From: VGBV01 sp963813725
GTDB lineage: Bacteria > Actinomycetota > Thermoleophilia > Solirubrobacterales > 70-9
Direction: 5' to 3'
Assembly: GCA_963813725.1 (NCBI GenBank)
Contig: CAWFAI010000008.1
Span: 62,001-126,000 of the forward strand
DNA length: 64,000 nt
Shown here: one piece after another, positions 1-8,464 of the stretch
How the letters are laid out: each line of letters begins with the position of its first letter
How positions within the stretch are numbered: the first letter of the stretch is position 1
Position numbers and translations under genes: made by a program
Notes under the pieces: model-generated
Told to the model about the DNA's origin: nothing
Databases searched by the model: none
Seen by the model: the letters and a program-made list of their open reading frames with translations, nothing else

Positions 1-186
1 TATCCGATGGGCCCCCTCGCCCTCCTGGACCTGGTCGGGATCGACGTCGCGCTCGCCATCGGCGAGTCCCTCTTCGCCGACTCAGGCGAGAAGCACCACC
101 GCCCGCCGGGCCGCCTGACCGACCTGGCGGCCGCCGGCAAGCTCGGCCGCAAGACGGGCTCGGGGTTCTACGACTACGGGGGCTGA
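1..186 (+). CDS. 3-hydroxyacyl-CoA dehydrogenase, C-terminal fragment
   Basis: The window opens inside this gene; 61 codons remain and end at TGA 184-186. The fragment matches the C-terminal helical domain of the 3-hydroxyacyl-CoA / 3-hydroxybutyryl-CoA dehydrogenase family, with GPLALLDLVGIDVAL near the left edge and the terminal GRKTGSGFYDY signature. Family members oxidise 3-hydroxyacyl-CoA with NAD(P) in beta-oxidation or butanoate metabolism in the cytoplasm. The catalytic His/Glu pair and the Rossmann domain lie outside the window, so substrate chain length cannot be judged. A 92-bp gap holding a palindromic repeat separates it from the convergent M28 peptidase. Confidence 0.85.
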   Translation, partial: YPMGPLALLDLVGIDVALAIGESLFADSGEKHHRPPGRLTDLAAAGKLGRKTGSGFYDYGG

Positions 187-233
187 GGGGGCGAGTTCAG
201 CCGACCGGCGATTCGCAGCGTTTGAGCGGGCGT

Positions 234-268
234 GGCGGGTTAGTCACGCATAGCGTGAGTTAGCCGCC
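234..268. repeat. 35-bp palindromic repeat, copy 1
   Basis: This near-perfect inverted repeat has 16-base arms, GGCGGGTTAGTCACGC on the left and GCGTGAGTTAGCCGCC on the right, around the 3-base centre ATA. It lies in the gap between two convergent genes. A second copy in inverted orientation is at 11281-11315. It could be a bidirectional terminator or a small dispersed palindromic (REP-like) element. Confidence 0.75.
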
Positions 269-278
269 AACCCCTGGC

Positions 279-1241
279 TCATTGCGGCTCGGTGGCGAGT
301 TTGAGGACCAGCTCCGTGACCGCCTCGCCGACCGCGTCAAGCGCCTCGGGATCGAGCTTGTCGGGGGTGTCCTCGGGGGTGTCCGCGTACTCGTAGGTGA
401 AGTCGATCAGGTCGATCGAGGGGACGCCCGCCTGGATGAACGGGATGTGATCGTCGGTGATCGCGAATTTTCCATCGCCCTCCTCGGGGAAGACTCCTCC
501 GGCTCCCACCTCGGCCGCGGCTTCCTGCAGACGCTGCCAGAGAGCCGGGTCTGAGTACGCCTCACGGGGGATGCTGAGGCCGTCGTTCGCCACGTAGTCC
601 AGCAGGATCAGCTCGCCGATCTCGCCGGGGTGGGCGGCGACGTAGGCCTTGGAGCCGCGCAGCCCGCAGCGCGCGATCTGCTCGTTGGGGCAGCCGGGTG
701 GCTCCTCCTCGCCGTCGAAGAGGAGGAAGCGGACCTCGCGGTGCTGGGCCGGCAGCTCGCGCTCGAGCGCGCTGGCGACCTCCACCACCGCGGCCGTCCC
801 TGCCGCTCCGTCGTTGGCCCCGACGTGACCGGGCACCGTCGCCTCGGTGTCGTAGTGAGCCCCTACGGCGATCGCCGGTGCGCTGCCCGGCAGGACGCCG
901 ACCACGTTCTGCAGCCCGCCCGGGACCGGCTCGATGGCTCCGTTCGGGAGCGCGCCCTTCAGGTGCTCGGCCAACTCGCGCGAGGCCGGCGACCCCGCCG
1001 GCCGTGGCCCCTCCTCGACCTGCATCAGGATCAGCTCGAAGGCACGGTCGGAGTCAAAGCGCTGGGCGCTCGCCTCGCCGCCGCCGTCATCATCGCCGCC
1101 GCAGCCCGCGACCAGGAGCGCGGCCGCCAGCCCGGCCGCCAGCGCGGCTCGGCTAGGCCGCGCGGCGGTCGCCGCCCGCGGCGCGCTTGCGCCGGGGGCG
1201 CTCGCGCTTGGCGCGCATCGGGGGGACGGCGGGCTCCTCAT
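279..1241 (-). CDS. M28-family zinc aminopeptidase, lipoprotein
   Basis: The 320-residue product reads as a secreted M28 metallopeptidase, which typically removes N-terminal residues using two zinc ions. The N-terminus has a hydrophobic stretch ending in a lipobox (LLVAGC, Cys about residue 47) followed by a Gly/Asp-rich linker, so it is probably anchored outside the membrane. Likely zinc ligands are visible in order: His/Asp in GAHYDT, Asp in GANDGAAG, Glu-Glu in FDGEEE and His in DDHIPF. The long pre-lipobox region overlaps the upstream minus-strand gene by 89 bp, so the ATG at 1239-1241 may not be the true start, although I see no better ATG, GTG or TTG before the signal peptide. Confidence 0.85.
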   Translation of the reverse strand: MRSPPSPRCAPSASAPGASAPRAATAARPSRAALAAGLAAALLVAGCGGDDDGGGEASAQRFDSDRAFELILMQVEEGPRPAGSPASRELAEHLKGALPNGAIEPVPGGLQNVVGVLPGSAPAIAVGAHYDTEATVPGHVGANDGAAGTAAVVEVASALERELPAQHREVRFLLFDGEEEPPGCPNEQIARCGLRGSKAYVAAHPGEIGELILLDYVANDGLSIPREAYSDPALWQRLQEAAAEVGAGGVFPEEGDGKFAITDDHIPFIQAGVPSIDLIDFTYEYADTPEDTPDKLDPEALDAVGEAVTELVLKLATEPQ

Positions 1242-1464
1242 GGCGGCCGCAACGATCCCAGATCACGTCGGCCTCGGACACGCCCTGGGTGGATGCCGCC
1301 GACTCCACCTCTCCCCACGGCAGCTGCGCCTCGGGCAGGTCGTCCCAGCGGGCCAGGTCGAGCGCTTCGAGCGCTCCCTCGAGCGCCGGTCCCCTGTGCT
1401 CCTCGGAGCGGAGCACCGCCCTCACCACCTCAAGCTGCTTATCGCTGAGCCGGACCACCCACAT
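1153..1464 (-). CDS. small hypothetical protein, 103 aa
   Basis: I do not recognise the family. The start at 1462-1464 is chosen because GAGAGGAG lies a few bases upstream of the ATG. The protein begins MWVVRLSDKQLEVVRAVL, has an acidic, Trp-containing middle (LARWDDLPEAQLPWGEVE) and ends in a strongly basic tail (RAKRERPRRKRAAGGDRR). It has no signal peptide or membrane segment. The last third overlaps the N-terminal codons of the downstream M28 peptidase, which suggests translational coupling or a wrong start for the peptidase. Confidence 0.6.
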   Translation of the reverse strand: MWVVRLSDKQLEVVRAVLRSEEHRGPALEGALEALDLARWDDLPEAQLPWGEVESAASTQGVSEADVIWDRCGRHEEPAVPPMRAKRERPRRKRAAGGDRRAA

Positions 1465-1625
1465 GTGGGCTCCTCTCCGACGGGTGCGCTGGCCGCTCCC
1501 GATTGGGCGTGAACCTAGAGGCGCACACGGACGGAAGGGAAAGCCCCTGCTAACGCCGCATTCGGCGTCGGCAAGCCGAACGCGGGCAGCTCGGCGGGGC
1601 GCCGGCGGGCGTTTGGGCTCACCTG

Positions 1626-1645
1626 TTGTTTGGTAGTTGTTTGGT
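1626..1645 (+). promoter_or_regulatory. 9-bp direct repeat upstream of the M1 peptidase gene
   Basis: TTGTTTGGT occurs twice with a 2-base spacer, an 11-bp period that would place both copies on the same face of the helix. It is T-rich within a very GC-rich region and lies 52-71 bases before the M1 peptidase ATG at 1697. It may be a protein-binding site or part of the promoter; nothing in the sequence identifies a binding factor. Confidence 0.35.
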
Positions 1646-1696
1646 GTGTCCCGCAAGGGGCTCCACTGGAACGGATTCCAACAGAAGGGGAAAGCG

Positions 1697-3296
1697 ATGC
1701 TCAGCAGGTCCAAGGTGCTCGGCGCGGCCGTGGCGTTCGCGCTCACCGCCGCCCCGGCCGCCGCCCCGGCGGCGCCCTCCGGCCCCGGCCCCGATGAGGC
1801 CGGCGGAGGCAAGGGCAAGAAGGTCAAGTACGTCCGAGGCGCGCGCAGCCTCGGCGACCCACTGTTCCCGCAGATCGGCAACGGCGGCTACGACGCCCGC
1901 AGCTACACGATCGAGCTGGACTACGACCCGGTGGCGAACATCTTCAACTCCGCGCGCACGACGATGGTGGCGCGGGCGACCAAGAACCTCTCCTCGTTCA
2001 GCATGGACTTCCAGGACCTGGACGTGGCGCGGGTGAGGGTGAACGGGCGCGATGCCCGCTTCCGCCAGCGCGAGGCGACACCTGACCTGAGCGACAACCC
2101 CGACGTGACCCAGCCGATGAAGCTGATCGTGAAGCCGCGCGAGGGCCTGCGCAAGGACCGCACACTTCACCGTCAAGGTCGACTACAGCGGCGAGCCGCA
2201 GCTGATCGTCGACACCGACACCTCGATCGAGGGCTGGATCCGGGCCTGCCGAAACCCCGGCTTCCCGCCGCCCTGCGACGGCGCCCACGTCGTCAACCAG
2301 CCGATCGGCGCGCAGTCCTGGTTCCCGTCGAACAACTACCCGACCGACAAGGCGGCCTTCGACACCTTCGTGACGGTGCCGAACGGCAGCACGGCGTTCG
2401 GGGTCGGCGAGCTGGCCTCGCGGCGCAGCCGCGGCGGCAGGACCACATGGCACTGGCACGAGGACGACCCGACCGCCACCTACCTGACCACCGCGACGGT
2501 CGGGCACGTTCGACTACACCCAGACGTCGATGCGCCGAGACGGCGGCCGCAACGCTGCCGGTCTACACCGGGATCGACAGCGGCTACCTACGCGACGGTC
2601 AGAAGCGAACGTGAACGGGCACGCTGGCGCTGGCGCCGGGGATGCTCAACTACCTGCGCGGCTGGTACGGCCCCTACCCGTTCGACTCGACCGGAGCGGT
2701 CGTGGATCGCGTGCCGGACGTCGGCTACGCGCTGGAGGTCCAGACCAAGTCGCACTTCTCGCGGCTCGGGCACGACCACCAACGACATCAGCGACAGCAC
2801 GCTGCTGCACGAGATCGCGCACCAGTGGGTGGGCAACACGGTGACGCTCGCCCAGTGGCCCGACATCTGGTTCAACGAGGGCTGGGCCACCTGGTCGGAG
2901 TGGATCTGGGGGTTCGAGGTGAACGGCGGCGACGAGCCCGGCCGCGATCTTCGACGACCTCTACGCGAACACGCCCGACGAGGACTGGGAGATCGCCCCG
3001 GCCGTGCTGGACGGCGATCCCGCCAACCTCTTCGTCGGGTTCCCGGTCTATGACCGCGGCGCGATGATCGTCCAAGGCACGCGAGAGATCATCGGCGAGT
3101 CGCGCTTCAGGGCGCTGATCCGGACCCTGATGACCGAGTTACCGCTACGGCAACATCAGCTCGCGCGGCTTCATCGCCGAGGTGAAGCGAGGCGAGCGGC
3201 TTCGGCGGCGCGCGGCTGGCGCTGCTGGACCAGTTCCTGGAGCAGTGGATCTACGGCGAGACGAAGCCGACGATCGTGCCCGACGACTTCTCCTAG
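1697..3296 (+). pseudogene. M1-family zinc metallopeptidase, frame disrupted about seven times
   Basis: Pieced together across frames this is a secreted M1 aminopeptidase: ATG 1697 behind AGAAGGGG, an Ala-rich signal peptide, an N-terminal beta domain (about 1850-2520), then the catalytic HEIAHQW with downstream NEGWATW, which supply the zinc ligands and general base of the gluzincin family. The conserved frame steps on by one base near 2163, 2503, 2545, 2768, 2944, 3139 and 3193, always equivalent to one extra base, and an in-frame TGA sits at 2612-2614. The last segment ends at TAG 3294-3296. Catalytic motifs and codon bias are intact in every segment, which is unlike an old pseudogene; base-insertion errors in the assembly are the main alternative. 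It shares CTAG with the convergent corC-like gene. Confidence 0.75.
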
Positions 3297-4639
3297 GAGT
3301 CGTCCTCGTCAGAGCCTGAGCCGGCCTCGCGCCCCTCGGCGGGCGCGGGGCCGGCGGCTGCCGCGTGGATGCGGACCGCCTCGATGCGGTTCTCGCGCAC
3401 CGACTCGACCCGGATCTCGTAGCCGTCGGCGGTGATCAGGTCTCCGCGCTTCGGCAGCCGCCCGAGCTCGCCGAAGACGTAGCCCCCGATCGAGTTGTAG
3501 GCGTCGGTGTCGACCGGCAGCTCGATGCCGATGTCCAGCAGGTCGCCCAGCGAGACGTGGCCGCGCACGTACCAGTCGCCGCTGGCGAGGCGGCGGACGG
3601 CGCCGGCGAGGGGGTCGGTCTCGTCCTCGATCTCGCCCACGACCTCCTCGAGGATGTCCTCGACGGTGACGATCCCGACCGTGCGGCCGTACTCGTCGAC
3701 GACCACGCCCATCGATGAGCGCTGTCGCTGCAGCTCGGCCAGCAGGTCGTCCAAAGCCTTGGTCTCGGGCACGATCAGCGAGTCGCGCACAGCGGATTCG
3801 ATCGTCACTTCGGGGCCCTCGCTCATCAGCAGGCGCGTCAGTCGCAGGGCGTGGACGATTCCGCGCACCCGGTCCGGGTTGCCGTCATCGACCACCAGCA
3901 GGCGGTTGTGGCCCGAGGTCCAGCAGAGCTCGAGGGCGTCGCTGACCTTGGCCGTCGCGTCCACGGCGACGACGGCCGGAATCGGCGTCATCACCTCGCG
4001 CGCCTCCTGCTCGTGCAGGTGGAAGACTCCGCGCAGCATCACGGCCTCCCCAGGGTCGAGGTCGCCGCCGACCGCCGACTGGGAGATGATCAGCTTCAGG
4101 TCGTCGGAGGTGTGTTTCTCCTCGATGTCGGCGGGGCGGATGCCGAACAAGCGCAGGATCGCGTTTGACGCCTTGTTCAACGCCCATGTGAGCGGAGCGG
4201 TGGCCGAGCGGAAGAGGTCGAGGGGGCGAGCGAGGTGGCGAGCCGTGCCCTCGGCGCGGGTGATCGCCATCAGCTTCGGCACCTGCTCGCCGGCCGTGAT
4301 GTGGAGCGAGGTGGCGATCGTGAAGGCGATCGCGAAGGCCAGCGCCGTCGCAACCCCATGTGAGAGCCCTCCGAACAGCGGCTCGATCAGGCTCGCGAGC
4401 GCCGGCTCGCCCAGGAAGCCGATCCCGATCGAGGCCATCGTGATCCCAAGCTGGCAGGCCGAGAGGTACTCGTCGATGCGATCGAGCTGGACCAGGACCA
4501 GGCTCGCGCGCTTCGAGCCCTCGCTGGCGAGCTGCTCCATCTTGCCGCGCCTGGTGCGCACCAGCGCGAACTCGGCGGCGACGAAGACGCCGTTGATCAG
4601 CACCAGCGCGATCAGAGAAATGAGCGCCAGAGCCGTCAT
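3293..4639 (-). CDS. HlyC/CorC-family membrane protein (CNNM + CBS + CorC_HlyC domains)
   Basis: The 448-residue product has the standard architecture: an N-terminal CNNM/DUF21 membrane domain (residues about 1-190, several hydrophobic segments starting MTALALISLIALVLING), a CBS pair (about 205-335, with a conserved EYGRTVGIVTVEDILEEVVGEI block) and a C-terminal CorC_HlyC domain, then an acidic tail. Family members are linked to magnesium/cobalt efflux or sensing, and CBS domains usually bind adenine nucleotides. The inner-membrane location is predicted from the hydrophobic segments. The specific ion cannot be deduced. The stop codon overlaps that of the M1 peptidase. Confidence 0.9.
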   Translation of the reverse strand: MTALALISLIALVLINGVFVAAEFALVRTRRGKMEQLASEGSKRASLVLVQLDRIDEYLSACQLGITMASIGIGFLGEPALASLIEPLFGGLSHGVATALAFAIAFTIATSLHITAGEQVPKLMAITRAEGTARHLARPLDLFRSATAPLTWALNKASNAILRLFGIRPADIEEKHTSDDLKLIISQSAVGGDLDPGEAVMLRGVFHLHEQEAREVMTPIPAVVAVDATAKVSDALELCWTSGHNRLLVVDDGNPDRVRGIVHALRLTRLLMSEGPEVTIESAVRDSLIVPETKALDDLLAELQRQRSSMGVVVDEYGRTVGIVTVEDILEEVVGEIEDETDPLAGAVRRLASGDWYVRGHVSLGDLLDIGIELPVDTDAYNSIGGYVFGELGRLPKRGDLITADGYEIRVESVRENRIEAVRIHAAAAGPAPAEGREAGSGSDEDDS

Positions 4640-4665
4640 CGACCGCCCCGATCTCGACCGGGTCT

Positions 4666-4704
4666 GCGGCCCTCAGGCCGCGCGCAGCTCCCCGCTTGTC
4701 GGGG
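4666..4704 (-). terminator. two adjacent hairpins between phhB-like and corC-like genes
   Basis: GCGGCC-CTCA-GGCCGC (4666-4681) is followed by CCCCG-CTTGT-CGGGG (4690-4704) in the 136-bp gap. The gap lies downstream of the minus-strand pterin dehydratase gene. No T tract follows, so if this ends transcription it does so as a GC-rich hairpin of the kind common in actinobacteria. Confidence 0.4.
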
Positions 4705-4775
4705 CGCCTGGGGGCCGGTACTCGAGGGGTCGTCGTCGATCATCGGCGACCGGGCAAGGCTAGCAAGGGGCCCAC

Positions 4776-5054
4776 CTAGGCCAGGGCGTCGATCTTCCCG
4801 GCCAGCTCGAAGTCGTTTGCGGTGAGGCCGCCCTCGGAGTGGGTGCTGAGGGTGACCTTGACCTCGCTCCAGGAGATCGAGAGGTCAGGGTGATGGTTCA
4901 TCTCCTCGGCGGGCTCGACCAGGGATTCGGTGAACTTGACCGACCCGACGAAATCGCCGCGGTCGAAGCTCTTCGTGATCGCCTCCCCCTCGCGCTCCCA
5001 ACCCTCGAGCTCCCCCAGCTGCTCCCCGATCTCCTCTTCGCTCAGCTTCGACAT
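4776..5054 (-). CDS. 4a-hydroxytetrahydrobiopterin dehydratase (PCD/DCoH family)
   Basis: The 92-residue protein starts at ATG 5052-5054, behind GAGGAAGG. Length and sequence match pterin-4a-carbinolamine dehydratase, including the EEMNHHPDLSISWSEVKVTL core whose paired His residues and following Asp are the catalytic region, and the terminal TxNDFELAxKIDAL helix. The reaction regenerates dihydrobiopterin from the 4a-hydroxy product of aromatic amino acid hydroxylases. No such hydroxylase is in the window, so the enzyme may serve molybdopterin or folate chemistry instead, as proposed for some bacterial members. It is divergent from the next gene. Confidence 0.9.
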   Translation of the reverse strand: MSKLSEEEIGEQLGELEGWEREGEAITKSFDRGDFVGSVKFTESLVEPAEEMNHHPDLSISWSEVKVTLSTHSEGGLTANDFELAGKIDALA

Positions 5055-5115
5055 CGGACACCTTCCTCGGATTGCCTGCGTCGGTCGTTGATGCGGTGCC
5101 TGCCATATTCCCCCA

Positions 5116-6039
5116 ATGCGCATCGCCAGTCTCGTCCCCTCGGCGACCGAGACGCTGTTCGCGCTCGGCCTCGGCGATCAGGTGGTCGCCGTCACCCACG
5201 AGTGCGACTTCCCGCCCGAGGCCGCCGCTCGTCCCCACCTCACCCGCAGCGTCATCCCCGAGGGCCTGACCGCGGGAAGGATCGATGAGGCGGTCAGGGC
5301 CGAGGTCGGCGCGGGCAGGCACCTGTACGAGCTCGACGAGGAGACGCTGGCCGGGCTCGACGTCGGCCTGATCTGCACGCAGGCGGTCTGCGACGTCTGC
5401 GCCGTCTCCTACGACGACGTCCGCGCGGTCGCCGCGCGGCTGCCGAGCCGCCCCGAGGTGATCTCGCTCGACCCAGTGCGGCTGGCGGACGTGATCTCCG
5501 ACGTCACGCGCCTGGGCGAGGCCGCCGGCGCCGGCGAGGCCGCCGCGACCCTGCGCAGCCGCCTCGAGTCGCGCCTCGACGCCGTCCGCGAGGCGGTGGC
5601 CGGGGCGCCGCGGCCGCGCGTGCTGGCGCTGGAGTGGCTGGATCCGGTCTTCATCGGCGGCCACTGGGTGCCGGAGATGATCGAGATCGCCGGCGGCGAC
5701 GACGCACTCGGCCGGGCCGGCGCCAAGTCCGCGACCGCGAGCTGGGAGCAGGCCGCCGCCGCAGAGGCGGACGTCGTGGTCGCGATGCCCTGCGGCTGGG
5801 ACTGCGAGCGGGCGCGGGATGAGGTGCTGGAGCATGCAGATGCCGTCGCCGCGCTCGGCGCCGAGCGCGTGTTCGCGGTCGACGCCGCGGCGTCGTTCTC
5901 GCGGCCTGGCCCGCGCCTGGTCGAGGGCACGGAGCTGCTCGCCCACCTGCTGCACCCGGACAGGGTGGAAGCCCCGGCCGGGGTCGCCTTCAGCGAGGTG
6001 GGGCCTACCAGCCTCCCTCGGCGCGCCGGTCGTACTTGA
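5116..6039 (+). CDS. cobalamin-binding / BtuF-like periplasmic-binding-fold protein
   Basis: The 307-residue product begins directly with the MRIASLVPSATETLFALGLG signature of the BtuF/Peripla_BP_2 fold and has no signal peptide or lipobox, so it is probably cytoplasmic. Similar leaderless proteins are annotated as cobalamin-binding proteins and are common in bacteria. Distinctive points are a Cys-rich patch (ICTQAVCDVCAVS, about residues 95-107) and CGWDCERARDE (about 225-235), which could hold a metal or haem-like ligand. No ABC permease or ATPase is adjacent. The last 35 bases overlap the convergent aldehyde dehydrogenase gene. Confidence 0.75.
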   Translation: MRIASLVPSATETLFALGLGDQVVAVTHECDFPPEAAARPHLTRSVIPEGLTAGRIDEAVRAEVGAGRHLYELDEETLAGLDVGLICTQAVCDVCAVSYDDVRAVAARLPSRPEVISLDPVRLADVISDVTRLGEAAGAGEAAATLRSRLESRLDAVREAVAGAPRPRVLALEWLDPVFIGGHWVPEMIEIAGGDDALGRAGAKSATASWEQAAAAEADVVVAMPCGWDCERARDEVLEHADAVAALGAERVFAVDAAASFSRPGPRLVEGTELLAHLLHPDRVEAPAGVAFSEVGPTSLPRRAGRT

Positions 6040-7486
6040 CGTCGCTGTCGCCGAGCTCGAAGACGAGCAGCTTTGACTCGGTGAATCGCTCCAGGAACCA
6101 CTCGGAGAGCTCGCGGCCCACGCCGCTGTGGCCCGCTCCGCCGAAGGGCGCCAGCTGGTCCCAGTAGTTGCTGGTCTCGTTGACGTTGACCGAGCCGTGC
6201 GGGAGCGCCTCGCCCACGCGCCACGCCGTCGCCAGATCGCGGGTCCACAGCGACGCGATCAGTCCCAGACGGCTCTGCTTCGCGACCTCGACCGCTTCCT
6301 GCGCCGATGAGACGCGCATGATCGGCGCCACCGGCCCGAACGTCTCCTCGCGCATGATCTGCATCTCGGGGGTCACGCCCGTGAGGATGGTCGCCGGGTA
6401 GTAGAGCTCCTCCTCGGGCCCGAACTGCTCGACCTCGGCCCCCGCGGAGCGCGCGTCCTCCACGTGCTCGACGACGCGGCTCAGGGTTCCCTCGTTGCAG
6501 AGCGGTCCCATGTCGGTCTCCTCGTCGGCCGGGTCCCCGATGTTCAGCTCCTGCATCCGCGTCCGGAGCTTGTCGACGAACTCGTCGTAGACGTCGTCGT
6601 GAACCAGCAGCCGCTCCGCCGAGGTGCAGACCTGGCCGGTGTAGTAGAAGCAGCCGTTCATCGCCCCCTCGACCGCCGCGTCGATGTCGGCGTCGGCCAG
6701 GATGATGAAGGGGCCGTCGCCGCCCAGCTCGAGCAGCTGCGGCTTCAGCGGGGCGCTGGTCGCGATCTTCTCCCCCGTGGCGGTCGAGCCGGTGAAGAAG
6801 ATGCCGTCCACATCGTCGTGGCTCACGAGCGCCGCGCCAACGTCGCCGAAGCCCTGCACGACGTTCACGACCCCCGGCGGCAGCCCGGCCTCCTCGAAGA
6901 CCTCCGCCACCATCGCGCAACAAGTCGGCGAGAACTCGGACGGCTTCCATACCGCCGTATTGCCGGCGGCGATGATGTGCGCGATCGCGATCGAGGAGAT
7001 GTCGGTCGGGAAGTTGTACGGCGTGATCGCGACGACCACTCCCAGCGGTCGGTGGGTCATGACCAGGCGCTTGTTGTTGGTCTGCTCCTGCGTCGAGGGG
7101 AAGGAGAGGCCGCGGTGACGCAGCACCTCGGCGCCGGCCTTCTCATATGACGGCGCCGCGTACTCGTAGACCTCTTCGCGCGAGTCGGTGATCGTCTTGC
7201 CGATCTCCAGGGAGACCATGCGCGCGATCGGCTCGGCGCGCTCGAGGAAGAGCTGGTTGATGCGGCGCAGGATCTTGACGCGGTCGATCAGCGGCATCGC
7301 CGCCCACCCGGGCTGCGCCTCGCGCGCCGCCGCCACCGCCCGGTCCACGTCGCTCGCGTCGCAGCGCGTGACCACGTTCACCACCTCTCGCGAGTGCGGG
7401 GAGCGGACCTCGAAGGTGCCGGCGCTCCCGTCAACCCATTCGCCCCCGATCAACGCTTGGCTTGGAACCTCGGTAGTGACGCTCAT
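6005..7486 (-). CDS. NAD(P)-dependent aldehyde dehydrogenase
   Basis: A 493-residue aldehyde dehydrogenase, the normal full length, with ATG 7484-7486 behind AGGAGG. Catalytic residues are all present: Asn158 in TPYNFP, Lys181 in WKPSE, Glu253 in LELGGDGP and nucleophile Cys287 in GQVCTSAERL. The family oxidises aldehydes to acids with NAD(P)+. The sequence is of the succinate-semialdehyde/lactaldehyde/glyceraldehyde-3-phosphate type, but the substrate cannot be fixed. It is divergently arranged with an SRPBCC gene, and an AT-containing dyad lies in the shared 87-bp promoter region, suggesting joint regulation. Confidence 0.9.
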   Translation of the reverse strand: MSVTTEVPSQALIGGEWVDGSAGTFEVRSPHSREVVNVVTRCDASDVDRAVAAAREAQPGWAAMPLIDRVKILRRINQLFLERAEPIARMVSLEIGKTITDSREEVYEYAAPSYEKAGAEVLRHRGLSFPSTQEQTNNKRLVMTHRPLGVVVAITPYNFPTDISSIAIAHIIAAGNTAVWKPSEFSPTCCAMVAEVFEEAGLPPGVVNVVQGFGDVGAALVSHDDVDGIFFTGSTATGEKIATSAPLKPQLLELGGDGPFIILADADIDAAVEGAMNGCFYYTGQVCTSAERLLVHDDVYDEFVDKLRTRMQELNIGDPADEETDMGPLCNEGTLSRVVEHVEDARSAGAEVEQFGPEEELYYPATILTGVTPEMQIMREETFGPVAPIMRVSSAQEAVEVAKQSRLGLIASLWTRDLATAWRVGEALPHGSVNVNETSNYWDQLAPFGGAGHSGVGRELSEWFLERFTESKLLVFELGDSDVKYDRRAEGGW

Positions 7487-7531
7487 ACGGCCCTCCTGGC
7501 CTATTCGCGGGTGAAGACGGACCTCGGCCCA

Positions 7532-7568
7532 AACCCTACCCGGAATCAATTCCAACCCGGATAGGGTT
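7532..7568. promoter_or_regulatory. nested dyad in the divergent ALDH/SRPBCC promoter region
   Basis: Outer arms AACCCTACCCGG (7532-7543) and CCGGATAGGGTT (7557-7568) match at 11 of 12 positions, and a second palindrome GGAATCAATTCC fills 7542-7553. It ends six bases before the SRPBCC ATG at 7574. Position and symmetry suggest an operator acting on one or both genes. No regulator gene is adjacent. Confidence 0.5.
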
Positions 7569-7573
7569 GGGGC

Positions 7574-8464
7574 ATGGGTCTCAACTGGGCCGAGCACACC
7601 GAGGAGATCGAGGCTCCCGTAGAGGTCTGCTTCGAAGCGATCGTCGACTACGAGAGCTTTCCCCGCTGGCAGGACGCGGTCGACTCTGTCGAGGTGATCG
7701 ATCGAACCCCGGACGGCCTCGGCCAGGACGTGAGGTTGTTCGTCGACGCCAAGATCCGCAAGATCGACTACGTGCTGCGCTACAGCTACACGCGGCCCAC
7801 CGAGATCCGCTGGGACTTCGTCGAGGGCAACGGCATGCGCGACGTGGACGGCGTCTACACGCTCGAGTCGCTGGGGCCGGAGAGGACCCGTGCGACCTAC
7901 AACCTCGGGGCCGACCCCGAGCTGCCGGTGCCGGGGATGATCCTGCGCCGTACCCACAAGCAGCTCGTCAAGCGCAGCGTCCAGGACCTGCGCGACGAGG
8001 CCGAGCGCCGCCACAGCGCGGGCCCGGACGCCCAGACCGCGACCCCGGAGGCGGCGGACGCTCAGGCCGCCACCCGCGAGGCGACGCCCCCGGGGACCCG
8101 CGACGCGGTGACGGAGCCGCCGATCCCCCCGGTCGCCGACTCGCCCGAGCCCGAGCCGGTCCACGAGCGGCCAGGCGCCGACGACGACTGGGTCCCGAAG
8201 GCCGAGCGCGAGGCCGGGCCCCGCGCGGCCGAGGGGCCCGGCCCATCCGCCGGCGCCCCGCGGCCCTCCCCCACACTGACCGACCTGGCCGAGGAACTGG
8301 CAGAGCAGGCGATCCAGACCGGACGCGCGGTGGCGAGCGGCGCCGTCAGGGCGGGGATGGGCGCGGCGGAGCAGATGCTGGAGATCGGCCGCGAGGCCGC
8401 CGATGGCCTCATCCGCCGGATCGACGACAAGCTCGACGACCGGCGCGACCCCGAGGATCGCTAG
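7574..8464 (+). CDS. SRPBCC-family protein with long disordered tail
   Basis: The first ~145 residues form a polyketide cyclase/dehydrase-like SRPBCC (START-like) domain: EEIEAPVEVCFEAIVDYESFPRW followed by the alternating strands typical of COQ10-like lipid-binding proteins. The remaining ~150 residues are Pro/Ala/Glu/Asp-rich and probably disordered, ending in an amphipathic Ala-rich helix (about 236-285). No signal peptide or membrane span is seen. SRPBCC domains bind hydrophobic ligands; the ligand here is unknown. The gene is divergent from aldehyde dehydrogenase and shares its CTAG stop with the convergent rhomboid gene. Confidence 0.75.
   Translation: MGLNWAEHTEEIEAPVEVCFEAIVDYESFPRWQDAVDSVEVIDRTPDGLGQDVRLFVDAKIRKIDYVLRYSYTRPTEIRWDFVEGNGMRDVDGVYTLESLGPERTRATYNLGADPELPVPGMILRRTHKQLVKRSVQDLRDEAERRHSAGPDAQTATPEAADAQAATREATPPGTRDAVTEPPIPPVADSPEPEPVHERPGADDDWVPKAEREAGPRAAEGPGPSAGAPRPSPTLTDLAEELAEQAIQTGRAVASGAVRAGMGAAEQMLEIGREAADGLIRRIDDKLDDRRDPEDR

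Noticed and set aside
1697..3296. Programmed +1 frameshifting in the M1 peptidase gene
   Set aside because: Seven sites with no common slippery codon/stop pattern in one gene would be without precedent in bacteria; insertion errors or gene decay are simpler.
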